From positions 204,252,581-204,316,580 of the forward strand of contig OY992537.1 in NCBI GenBank assembly GCA_963921195.1: 64,000 nt of DNA, written 5' to 3'. Under the pieces are notes generated by a model. It was not told the origin of the DNA. It did not search any database and worked only from the letters and a program-made list of their open reading frames with translations. A program made the translations under genes and the position numbers. Of the stretch, positions 12,001 through 21,748 are shown in pieces. The stretch is from Pegoplata infirma (Eukaryota > Arthropoda > Insecta > Diptera > Anthomyiidae). Position 1 is the stretch's first letter; each line of letters starts with the position of its first letter.

Positions 12001-14300
12001 AAATCCTATTGATTCGAAAACAAACGATTTTCTATAGAAAATTTTATCGCTAGCAAAAAGTTTCTATAGAAAATGTTATCGTTATCGATAGCAAAAAATT
12101 TTCTATAGAAAATTCTATCGATATCGATAGCAAAAAAAAATTCTATAGAAAATTCTATCGATATCGATAAAAAAAAATTTTCTATAGAAAATTCTATCGA
12201 TATCGATAACAAAAAATTTTCTATAGAAAATTCTTTTGATATTGATTACAAAAAATTTTCTATCGAAAATTCTATCGATATCGATAGCAAAAAATTTTCT
12301 ATAGAAAATTCTATCGATATCGATAGCAAAAAATTTTCTATAGAAAATTCTATCGATATCGATAGCAAAAAATTTTCTATAGAAAATTCTATCGATATCG
12401 ATAGCAAAAAATTTTCTATAGAAAATTCTATCGATATCGATAGCAAAAAATGTTCTATAGAAAATTCTATCAATATCGATAGCAAAAAATTTTCTTTAGA
12501 AAATTCTATCGATATCGATAGCAAAAAATTTTCTTTAGAAAATTCTATCGATAACGATAGCAAAAAAATTTCTATAGAAAATTCTATCGATATCGATAAC
12601 AAAAAATTTTCTATAGAAAATTCTATCGATATCGATAGCAAAAAATTTTCTATAGAAAATTCTATCGATATCGATAGCAAAAAATTTTCTATAGAAAATT
12701 CTATCGATATCGATAGCAAAAAATTTTCTATAGAAAATTCTATCGATATCGATAGCAAAAAATTTTCTATAGAAAATTCTATCGATATCGATAGCAAAAA
12801 ATTTTCTATAGAAAATTCTATCGATATCGATAGCAAAAAATTTTCTATAGAAAATTCTATCGATATCGATAGCAAAAAATTTTCTATAGAAAATTCTATC
12901 GATATCGATAGCAAAAAATTTTCTATAGAAAATTCTATCGATATCGATAGCAAAAAATTTTCTATAGAAAATTCTATCGATAGCAAAAAATTTTCTATAG
13001 AAAATTCTATCGATATCGATAGCAAAAAATTTTCTATAGAAAATTCTATCGATATCGATAGCAAAAAATTTTCTATAGAAAATTCTATCGATATCGATAG
13101 CAAAAAATTTTCTATAGAAAATTCTATCGATATCGATAGCAAAAAATTTTCTATAGAAAATTCTATCGATATCGATAGCAAAAAATTTTCTATAGAAAAT
13201 TCTATCGATATCGATAGCAAAAAATTTTCTATAGAAAATTCTATCGATATCGATAGCAAAAAATTTTCTATAGAAAATTCTATCGATATCGATAGCAAAA
13301 AATTTTCTATAGAAAATTCTATCGATATCGATAGCAAAAAATTTTCTATAGAAAATTAATATCGATATCGATAGCAAAAAATTTTCTATAGAAAATTCTA
13401 TCGATATCGATAGCAAAAAATTTTCTATAGAAAATTCTATCGATATCGATAGCAAAAAATTTTCTATAGAAAATTCTATCGATATCGATAGCAAAAAATT
13501 TTCTATAGAAAATTCTATCGATATCGATAGCAAAAAATTTTCTATAGAAAATTCTATCGATATCGATAGCAAAAAATTTTCTATAGAAAATTCTATCGAT
13601 ATCGATAGCAAAAAATTTTCTATAGAAAATTCTATCGATATCGATAGCAAAAAATTTTCTAAAGAAAATTCTATCGATATCGATAGCAAAAAATTTTCTA
13701 TAGAAAATTCTATCGATATCGATAGCAAAAAATTTTCTATAGAAATTTCTATCGATATCGATAGCAAAAAATTTTCTTTAGAAAATTCTATCGATATCGA
13801 TAGCAAAAAATTTTCTTTAGAAAATTCTATCGATAACGATAGCAAAAAATTTTCTATAGAAAATTCTATCGATATCGATAGCAAACAATTTTCTATAGAA
13901 AATTCTATCGATATCGATAGCAAAAAATTTTCTTTAGAAAATTCTATCGATATCGATAGCAAAAAATTTTCTATAGAAAATTCTATCGATATCGATAGCA
14001 AAAAATTTTCTTTAAAAAATTCTATCGATATCGATAGCAAAAAATTTTCTATACAGAATTCTATCGATATCGATAGCAAAAAATTTTCTATAGAAAATTC
14101 TATCGATATCGATAGCAAAAAATGTTCTTTAGAAAATTCTATCGATAACGATAGCAAAAAATTTTCTATAGAAATTTCTATCGATATCGATAACAAAAAA
14201 TTTTCTATAGAAAATTCTATCGATATTGATTACAAAAAATTTTCTATAGAAAATTATATCGATATCAATAACAAAAAATTTTCAATAAAATATTTTTTGT
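12001..14300 (+). repeat. TATCGATA satellite, homogeneous 39-bp core
   Basis: Nearly identical 39-bp monomers, roughly 55-60 of them. Each consists of CTATCGATATCGATAG, then CAAAA, then AATTTTCTATAGAAAATT. Both long parts are perfect palindromes, so orientation is set only by the asymmetric CAAAA spacer. Variants include CTTTAG for CTATAG, CGATAACG for CGATATCG, a monomer near 12,976 lacking six bases of the first palindrome, and one near 13,357 with AATTAATATC. Two variant patterns recur about 1,282 bp apart (12,551 and 13,833). Each monomer carries two overlapping TATCGATA sites. Open frames of 363 and 553 codons on the minus strand repeat 13 residues because 39 is divisible by three, and I do not call them genes. 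Confidence 0.95.
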
Positions 14301-14480
14301 TATCGATAGAATTTTCTATAGAAAATTTTATGGAAAACTCTATCGATATCGATAGAAAAAAAATTTCTATAGAAAATTCTATCGATATCCATAACAAAAA
14401 GTTTTCTATAGAAAATTTTATCAATATCGATAACAAAAAATAGAATAGAATTTTCTATAGAAAATTTTTTGTTATCGATA
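14283..14480 (-). repeat. Local orientation switches within the satellite
   Basis: At about 14,290-14,330 and 14,450-14,480 the order becomes TTTTTTGTTATCGATAGAAT followed by TTTCTATAGAAAATTTT, the reverse complement of the surrounding monomers. Monomers between them at 14,340-14,440 are in the forward order. Small inverted pieces thus sit at the right edge of the homogeneous core. Confidence 0.65.
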
Positions 14481-15395
14481 ACAAAATATTTTCTATAGAA
14501 ATTTCTACAGTTATCGAAAGCAACTGTTTTCTATAGAAAATTCTTAGTTATCGGCGTCAAATTATTTTCTATAGAAAATTCTATAGTTATCGATAGCAAA
14601 AAATGTTAAATGGAAAATTCTATTGTTATTGAATTATATAGTTGTCGATAACAATTTTTTTTTTTAGAAAATTTTATAGTTATCGACAACAAAAATTTTT
14701 CTATAAAAAATTATATAGTTATCGATAACAAAAAAATAGTCTACAGATAATTCTAAAAAAAAAATTTACATAAAAAAGTCTATTCCAAAATTTTCTACAA
14801 AAGTTCTATAGTTATCGATAACAAAACATTTGCCAACAGAAAATTATGTAGTTATCGGGAACCAAAAATTTTTTAGAATATTCTATAGTTTCTAAAAAAT
14901 TGCATATCTATCGACAACAGCAATACTTATCGATAAAAAAAATATATTTATAGAAAATTCAATAGTTATCGATATTTAAAAATTTGCTCTAGAAATTGCT
15001 AAAGTTATCGATAAAAAAAAATTTTTAGTTGTGAATTACAAAAAAAATTTTCTAAAAAAATCTATAGTTATCGATAGCAAAAAATTTTGCTTGAGACAAT
15101 TCTACGGTTATCGATAACAGCAAAATTTTATAGTTATCGATAACTAAAAATTTTCCGTAAAAAATTCTATAGTTATCAATAGCAAAAATTTGTTTATAGA
15201 AAATTCCTAAATTATTTATAACAAAAATGTTTCATTAAAAGAATCTATGGTTATCGATAACAACAAATTAACTATAGAAAATTCTATAGTTATCGATAAC
15301 AACAAATTTTCTATAGAAAAATTCTTTAGTTGTTGATTAACAAATAGTTTTGCTCTAGAAAATTCTATAGTTATCGATAACAAAAAATTTTCGAT
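14481..15395 (+). repeat. TATCGATA satellite, block 2c (degenerate right flank)
   Basis: Diverged units of TTATCGATAACAAAAA and TTCTATAGAAAATTCTATAG, similar to block 2a. The last clear CGATAACAAAAAATTTTCGA lies near 15,373-15,392. The array ends about 160 bp short of the stop codon of the zinc-finger gene. Confidence 0.85.
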
Positions 15396-15489
15396 TTAAT
15401 ATATTATCAGTTTGCAGTATATCCCTATATCTAATATTTTCCAAATGCAGCAGTTGAAATCTTGATCATTTTCATAATTGTATGATAAT

Positions 15490-15495
15490 TTTAAT
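15490..15495 (-). promoter_or_regulatory. Candidate poly(A) signal of the zinc-finger gene
   Basis: On the minus strand this reads ATTAAA, the commonest variant of the AATAAA signal, about 60 bases past the stop codon. An AATATA variant lies closer, at 15,513-15,518. No AATAAA lies between the stop codon and the satellite edge. The assignment rests on position and motif only. Confidence 0.35.
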
Positions 15496-15553
15496 TTAAC
15501 TTATACCTTTTTTATATTTAAAATACTTGCTGCCTAAGGAAATTATGCTGCTA

Positions 15554-16881
15554 TCAAAGATCCATTAATACCGTTTCACCTCCATTTATTCCATCTTTTA
15601 TCACATCAAATTTCTCTCCTTTATTCTCGTTATTCGAACATTCCTCCTTATTCATAATTTCCTTAGCATGTCTACGTAGCAGATGATTATTTAAATTTCC
15701 CACACTTTGATATGAAAGATTACAATATTCACACAGAAATGGTTTTTCACCCGTATGAACCAATAGATGAGACGTCAGATGACCACGCGTAAAAAATCTC
15801 TTTTCACATTTATCACAGGGAAATGGTCTTTCGATATTAGGATCATGAGTCCGCATGTGTGTTCTTAAATCTGATTTAGTTGGCCATTTTTTACCACATT
15901 CTTTACACTCAAATATACGCGGCTTTAGTTCTCCCGTATGCATACGCATGTGAGAGACTAATTGTGATTTTAAGGTAAATTCTCGATCACATTCTGGACA
16001 GGCATGAGGTTTTTCCTTATAGTGTATGGATTTCTGATGATATGTTAAACTATGACGAGAAGCAAAAGTTTTGTTACAAATTTTACAAATATATTGTGGT
16101 CCATCGCCAATATTATGTATTGATATAAGATGAAGTCTAAGTTGAAAGTTGCGGGTAAATTTTTTATTACAGTGTATGCAAGTAAAACGATCTTTGGTAG
16201 TTTTTACTGGTAGTGGCGGTGTTGGTTGTGCGGTTTCCAAAGAATTGCTGTTATTTTGATTATCAGTAGAAGATTCTTTAGATGCTTCTGGTGTTAAAAT
16301 GTTTTCAAAATTTTCAAATCTTGGAAAATTTAAATCATCTTCAAATATACCACTATCATGTGATGTATTATAAAAATCTAGATCATTTGTAAATGAATTT
16401 GTTGCATATGGTAATTCAAAGGAATCTGTAATATTATTTAAAATTTGTTAAATTTAAGAAACAAAAAAAATTTAGTTTTAAACTCACTAAAATCTGGTAA
16501 ATCTCTAGTTTCTTCAAAATCTTGATATAAATCATCTGAAAACTGATTATGTGGCATCATACCCAATACTTCATTATCTTGTTGTCGAAATTTCTCTATT
16601 AAACCTAAAACCTCTTCCACTGCTTTATTTTTATAATCAGCATAACGATTTCGTAACTCTTGATCGGCTACTAAACATTGCCGGCGAAAGTCGTTGGCCT
16701 CTTGTACTCGTATCCAACAAAGATCACAGATTATTTGTGGTAAACCATCATTATATTCATATTTAACCGAGGTCGGAGAACACTCTTGTAATTCTCTTAG
16801 TAACGAAGTTGAGATATCAAAAATTTCGTAAGGTAATTCGGGATTTTCTTTAAGACAACACCGGCACACATATTGATTCAT
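15554..16881 (-). CDS. ZAD (zf-AD) C2H2 zinc-finger protein, two exons, 421 aa
   Basis: Exon 1 is 16,881-16,488 and exon 2 is 16,425-15,554; the join keeps one continuous frame of 421 codons plus stop. Residues 1 to about 77 form a zf-AD domain: Cys6 and Cys9 (in CRCCL) and Cys52 and Cys55 (in CDLC) are the expected zinc ligands. Residues about 78-210 are an acidic, Ser/Asn-rich linker. Residues about 212-384 carry six C2H2 fingers; fingers 5 and 6 are joined by a TGEKP linker. A 37-residue tail follows. ZAD-C2H2 proteins are a large insect family of sequence-specific nuclear DNA-binding proteins in which ZAD mediates dimerisation; several Drosophila members act at promoters or boundaries. 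The start is the first ATG of the ZAD frame. All ligands are present, so it looks functional. It stands alone between two satellite blocks. I cannot name an orthologue. Confidence 0.92.
16426..16487 (-). other. 62-nt intron of the ZAD zinc-finger gene
   Basis: The donor reads GTGAGTTT and the acceptor TTACAG on the minus strand. Removing 62 bases joins codon 131 plus one base to exon 2 in frame, whereas reading through gives 16 unrelated residues and a stop. The length is typical of small fly introns. Confidence 0.88.
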
Positions 16882-17269
16882 TATTATTTATATTTTTTAA
16901 TTATCTTATTTTTTTTTTTTAAAAAATATTTGAAATATTCCTATAATCTTCTTTACACACCGAAATCCAAACACATTTTGAAATCAAAATCTTTTAAGGT
17001 CTTTTCTAAAGCCTTCAAAAAAATATTATTTGAAGCTACACTTTCTCTGTGATCTCTTTAAATATTTTTAACATTCTCAAGGTTTAAATACTAATCTCTT
17101 GTTTTTTAAATTGTTTTAAACTCTCTCTTTTAGACTTAAGGTCTTTTGCATCATGTTTTTAATCTTTAAAGGTCAGATACAATAACAGCAACTAGCGATA
17201 ATATGAATTTAAATCAACAATTGTGAGGCACCCTTACAAATGCACTCACACAATATGCTAACTTACCGA
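16882..17269 (-). promoter_or_regulatory. Upstream region and probable promoter of the zinc-finger gene
   Basis: This 388-bp interval lies between the start codon and the inverted satellite. I find no confident TATA box or initiator. Degenerate ATCGA/CGATA motifs begin at about 17,265 and the first full TATCGATA upstream is at 17,354-17,361, within 500 bp of the ATG. TATCGATA (DRE) is an established core-promoter-proximal motif in Drosophila, so satellite units could serve as promoter elements. That is inference. Confidence 0.35.
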
Positions 17270-20200
17270 TAACAATTTGTATTAAATTGTTATCGACAAA
17301 TGGATAACTTTGACATTTTTAATAAAACAAATTTTCTATAGGAAATTTGTTGTTATCGATAACAAAAAAATTATCTATAAAAAAATTTTTGTTATCGATA
17401 ACTATAAAATTTTCTATATAAAATTTTTTGTTATCGATAACTAAAAAAATTACTAAAAAAATTTATATAAAATTTGTTTGTTATCGATATCGATAGAACT
17501 TTTATAGAAAATTTTTTGTTATCGATTACTAAAGAAATTTCTATAAACAAATTTTTGTTATCGATAACTATAGAATTTTCTATAAAACATTTTTATTATC
17601 GACAACGATAGAATACTCTACATAAAATATTTTTTTAGAATTTTCTGTAGAAAATTTTTTGTTATCGATAACTAAAGAGAGAATTTTCTATAGAACATAT
17701 TTTTTAATAGATAACTATAAAATTTTCTATAGAAAATTGTTTGCTATCGATAGAATTTTCTATAGAAAATTTTTTGCTATGGATATCGATAGAATTTTCT
17801 ATAGAAAATTTTTTGCTATCGATATCGATAGAATTTTCTATAGAAAATTTTTTGCTATCGATATCGATAGAATTTTCTATAGAAAATTTTTTGCTATCGA
17901 TATCGATAGAATTTTCTATAGAAAATTTTTTGCTATCGATATCGATAGAATTTTCTATAGAAAATTTTTTGCTATCGATATCGATAGAATTTTCTATAGA
18001 AAATTTTTTGCTATCGATATCGATAGAATTTTCTATAGAAAATTTTTTGCTATCGATATCGATAGAATTTTCTATAGAAAATTTTTTGCTATCGATATCG
18101 ATAGAATTTTCTATAGAAAATTTTTTGCTATCGATATCGATAGAATTTTCTATAGAAAATTTTTTGCTATCGATATCGATAGAATTTTCTATAGAAAACT
18201 TTTTGCTATCGATATCGATAGAATTTTCTATAGAAATTTTTTTTGCTATCGATATCGATAGAATTTTCTATAGAAAATTTTTTGCTATCAATATCGATAG
18301 AATTTTCTATAGAAAATTTTTTGCTATTGATACCGATAGAATTTTCTATAGAAAATTTTTGTTATCGATAACAAAATTTTCTATAGAAAATTTTTTGTTA
18401 TCGATATCGATAGAATTTTCTGTAGAAATAGATATCGATAGAATTTTCTATGGACAATTTTTTTCTATCAATAGAATTTTCTCCAGAATATTTTTTTATT
18501 ATCGAAATCGATAGAATTTTCTAAAGAACATTTTTTGTTATCGATATCGATAGAATTTTCCAAGAAAATTTTTTGTTATCGAATTTTTGTTATGTCATAG
18601 AATTTTCCAAAGAAAGTTTTTGTCATCGATATCGATAGAATTTTCTGTAGAAAATTTTTTGGTATCGATATCGATATGATTTTCTATAGAAAATTTTTTG
18701 TTATCGATATGTATCTATAGAGTTTTCCAAACAAAATTTTTTATTGTCGTTATGAATAGAATTTCTATAAAAAATTTTCTGTTATCTATCAATTTTTTGT
18801 TATCGATGTTATCGATAGAATTTTCTATAGAAAATTTTTTGTTATCGATTTCGAAAGAATTTCAAATCATTTTTTTTTTTGTTATCGATAGAATATTCTT
18901 TTGCTTTTGATAACCAGAATTTTCTGTCGATAGAATTTTTTATAGAAATTTTTTGCCTATCGATATCGATAGAACTTTTTATAGAATTTTTTTTTATCGA
19001 TATCGATAGAATTTTCTATAGAAAATTTTTTGTTATCGATATCGATAGAATTTTTTATAAATATTTTTTTGTTATCGATATCGATAGAATTTCCTATAGA
19101 AAATTTTTCGTTATCGATATCGATAGAATTTTTTAAAGACATTTTTTTTTATCGATTGAATTTTCTCCAGAAAATTTTTTTATTATCGAAATCGATAGAA
19201 TTTTCTTTAGAAAATTTGTTGATATCGACATCGATAGAATTTTCTATAGAAAATTATTTGATATCGATAGAATTATCTATACAAAATTTTTTGTTATCGA
19301 TATCGAAAGAATTTTCTATAGAATATTTTTTGTTATCAATATGGATAGAATTTTTTATAGAAAATTTTTTGCTATCGATATTTTAGAAGTTTCTATAGAA
19401 AATTTTTTGGTATCGATATCGATATAATTGTCAATAGAAACTTTTTTGTTATCGATATCGATAGAATTTTCTATAGAAAATTTTTTGTTATCGACATCGA
19501 TAGAATTTTCTATAGAAAAATTTTTGTTATCGACATCGACAGAATTTTCTATAGAAAATTTTTTGTTATCGACATCGATAGAATTTTCTATAGAAAATTG
19601 TTTGTTATCGTTATCGATAGAATTCTCCACAGAAATTTTTTTTGTTCGATATCGATAGAATTTTCTATAGTAAAAGTTTTTTTTACCGATATCAATAGAA
19701 TTTTCTTTAGAAAATTTTTTGTTATCGATATCGATAGAGTTTTCTATAAAACATTTTTTTGTTATCGATATCGATAGAATTTTCTATTCAAATTTTTTTG
19801 TTATTGATATCGATAGAATTTTCTATAGAAAATTTTTTGTTATCGATATTGATAGAATTTTCTAGAGAAAATTTTTTGATATCGATATCGATAGAATTTT
19901 CTATAGAAAATTTTTTGCTATCGATATCGATAGAATTTTCTATAGAAAATTTTTTGCTATCGATATCGAAAGAATTTTCTATAGAAAATTTTTTGCTATC
20001 GATATCGAAAGAATTTTCTATAGAAAATTTTTTGCTATCGATATCGATAGAATTTTCTATAGAAAATTTTTTGTTATCGATAGAATTTTCTATAGAAAAT
20101 TTTTTGTTATCGGTATCGATAGAAATTTCTATAGAAATTTTTTTCCATTTCGATAGAAGTTTCTATAGATCGTTTTTTGATATCGTTATCGAAAGAATTT

Positions 20201-20690
20201 TTTATAGAAAATTTTTTGTTATCGATGTCTATAAAATTTGCTATACAAAATTTGTTGTTATCAATATCGATAGAATTTTCTATAGTACATTTTTTGTTGT
20301 CGATATCGATAGAATTTTCCATAGACAATTTTTTGTTATCGATAGAATTTTTTTATAAATCTTTTTTTGTTATCGATATCGGTAGAATTTTCTATAGCAA
20401 ATTTTTTGTTATCGATATCAATAGAATTTTATATAGAAAATTTGTTGTTATCGATAGAATTATCTATAAGAAACTATTTTTATATCGATTGAACTTTCAA
20501 TAAAATTTTTTTGTTATAGATAACTTTAGAAAGTTTTATAGAAAAATTTTTGTTATGGATAACTATGGAATAGTTCTAAAAAATATTGTTTGCTATCGAT
20601 AACTTTGAAATTATCCATAGAAATTTTTTTGTTATCGATAACTTAACACTTTTATATAAAATTTTTTGTTATCGATTTATCGATAAATAC
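17270..20690 (-). repeat. TATCGATA satellite, block 3, inverted relative to block 2
   Basis: The monomer order is CTATCGATATCGATAG, AATTTTCTATAGAAAATT, TTTTG, which is the exact reverse complement of the 12.0-14.3 kb monomer. The most homogeneous run is about 17,745-18,350, with a second run near 19,890-20,100; the rest is diverged, including units with GTTATCGACATCG near 19,490-19,600. The 13-residue repeat encoded on the plus strand here is the same one encoded on the minus strand at 12-14 kb, which independently confirms the inversion. Open frames are by-products. Confidence 0.94.
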
Positions 20691-20755
20691 AAAATTGTCC
20701 ATAATTTCTTATCTCTAACAAAAAATATCCGCCAGCGATTAGCGCCTTTGTTGTA

Positions 20756-21046
20756 TTAATTCTTATTGAGTAAATCTTTCCACTTTCTCTTTTTAGAAAC
20801 TCTTGACCATATTTTCCATCTCTTTATATTATCTCTTGTCAAGAGTATTTTTATATTTGTCTTCTTATCATTGCTTGCTGTACCTCTACTCAATAATCGT
20901 GACTTTAATTTGTTGTTTTGAATGTTTACATATTCATGCCTGATATGGTCTTCATATTTATGTTTGCTACTGATAACACTTGAAATGATCTCAGGCATAA
21001 GAGACAATCTCTTGCTGACCTTTACACATTTATAAATGATAAACAA
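20756..21046 (-). CDS. Unrecognised small open frame, 96 codons, possibly fortuitous
   Basis: The frame is rich in Lys, Ser and Ile, with a strongly basic C-terminal third containing RWKIWSRVSKKRKWK. I recognise no domain, signal peptide or membrane segment. It lies just beyond the end of the inverted satellite, in non-repetitive sequence, and has ATG and stop codons, but no splice or promoter signal supports it. It could be part of a decayed element or simply open by chance. Confidence 0.15.
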   Translation of the reverse strand: MFIIYKCVKVSKRLSLMPEIISSVISSKHKYEDHIRHEYVNIQNNKLKSRLLSRGTASNDKKTNIKILLTRDNIKRWKIWSRVSKKRKWKDLLNKN

Positions 21047-21204
21047 TACTTCTGTTATTTAGAGATGCCGGTTTAGGGGATTTGGTTCCAAAGAAGGGTG
21101 GATTTTTTGGGAATGTATAATTTTTTTTAACCGTAGTGAAATTTTTAGAATTTATTAAAATTATAACGGTTAAAGTTGTAAAATGCTGAAGAAAATTTAA
21201 TTCC

Positions 21205-21320
21205 TAAAAATTATAAACATCCTTGGTATTACCCATACTGATTTTAAATACTCCGTATAGTATTATCATCAATAGGATTTTAAATGTTGGTTATTCTTGT
21301 TAATAGGATTTTTTTTATAA
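21205..21320 (+). repeat. Left half of an older repeat split by the CACTA-like element
   Basis: The stretch from TAAAAATTATAAACATCC to TTAATAGGATTTTT, including ATTATCATCAATAGGATTTT, matches 57,230-57,350 with moderate divergence. The matching right half is at 25,914-26,060. The CACTA-like element therefore inserted into, or is bounded by, a copy of this family. Confidence 0.6.
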
Positions 21321-21499
21321 ACATCCCAATCAGAAACTGCCAACCGTACAAAAAATATTGTACTGGCGGAGCACTGGATTTATTGGAAATGCCAACAGTG
21401 TTTCAACGTTGGCAATTACAAACAGAATTGTACTCTGCCAGTACATTTTATACACCATTTACGACCATTTATTTTTTTATTAATTATTTTTAAGCGGTT

Positions 21500-21727
21500 G
21501 GATTTCGATTAAATATTGTTTTTATTACACCTTTTATTATATAATTACACCTTTTATTATGTAATAGAGTAATTATTGGTAATAAAGCTTTTCGGTTGAA
21601 TTTTGATTGAACAATAACAAAATTTTATTAAAAATTTTCTTTTCAATATTTACAAAATATTCAAAGGCTTATTTTTCTAAATACAAAAATTCAAACACAA
21701 AGTGTTAACAAAGTATTTTGTTCTACA
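21500..21727 (-). repeat. Probable 3' LTR of the copia element
   Basis: It begins at TGTAGAACA directly after the polypurine tract, as expected for a copia LTR. The interior is AT-rich and includes a small tandem duplication with ACACCTTTTATTAT at about 21,525-21,560. Its end, expected to be CA on this strand, cannot be placed without the 5' LTR, so the lower boundary is approximate. Confidence 0.5.
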
Positions 21728-21748
21728 CTCCTCCTCTTTGTTTACAAA

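Noticed and set aside
12246..14196. Open frames of 363 and 553 codons on the minus strand with a 13-residue repeat
   Set aside because: They arise because the satellite unit is 39 bp, a multiple of three, and lacks stops in some frames. Two frames are open over the same DNA, the same peptide appears on the other strand in the inverted block, and no promoter or splice signals are seen.
12001..14300. CRISPR array
   Set aside because: There are no unique spacers between repeats, no cas genes, and the DNA is clearly eukaryotic.
17659..20503. Several plus- and minus-strand open frames of 60-257 codons
   Set aside because: Same satellite by-product as above; they begin and end where monomers gain indels.
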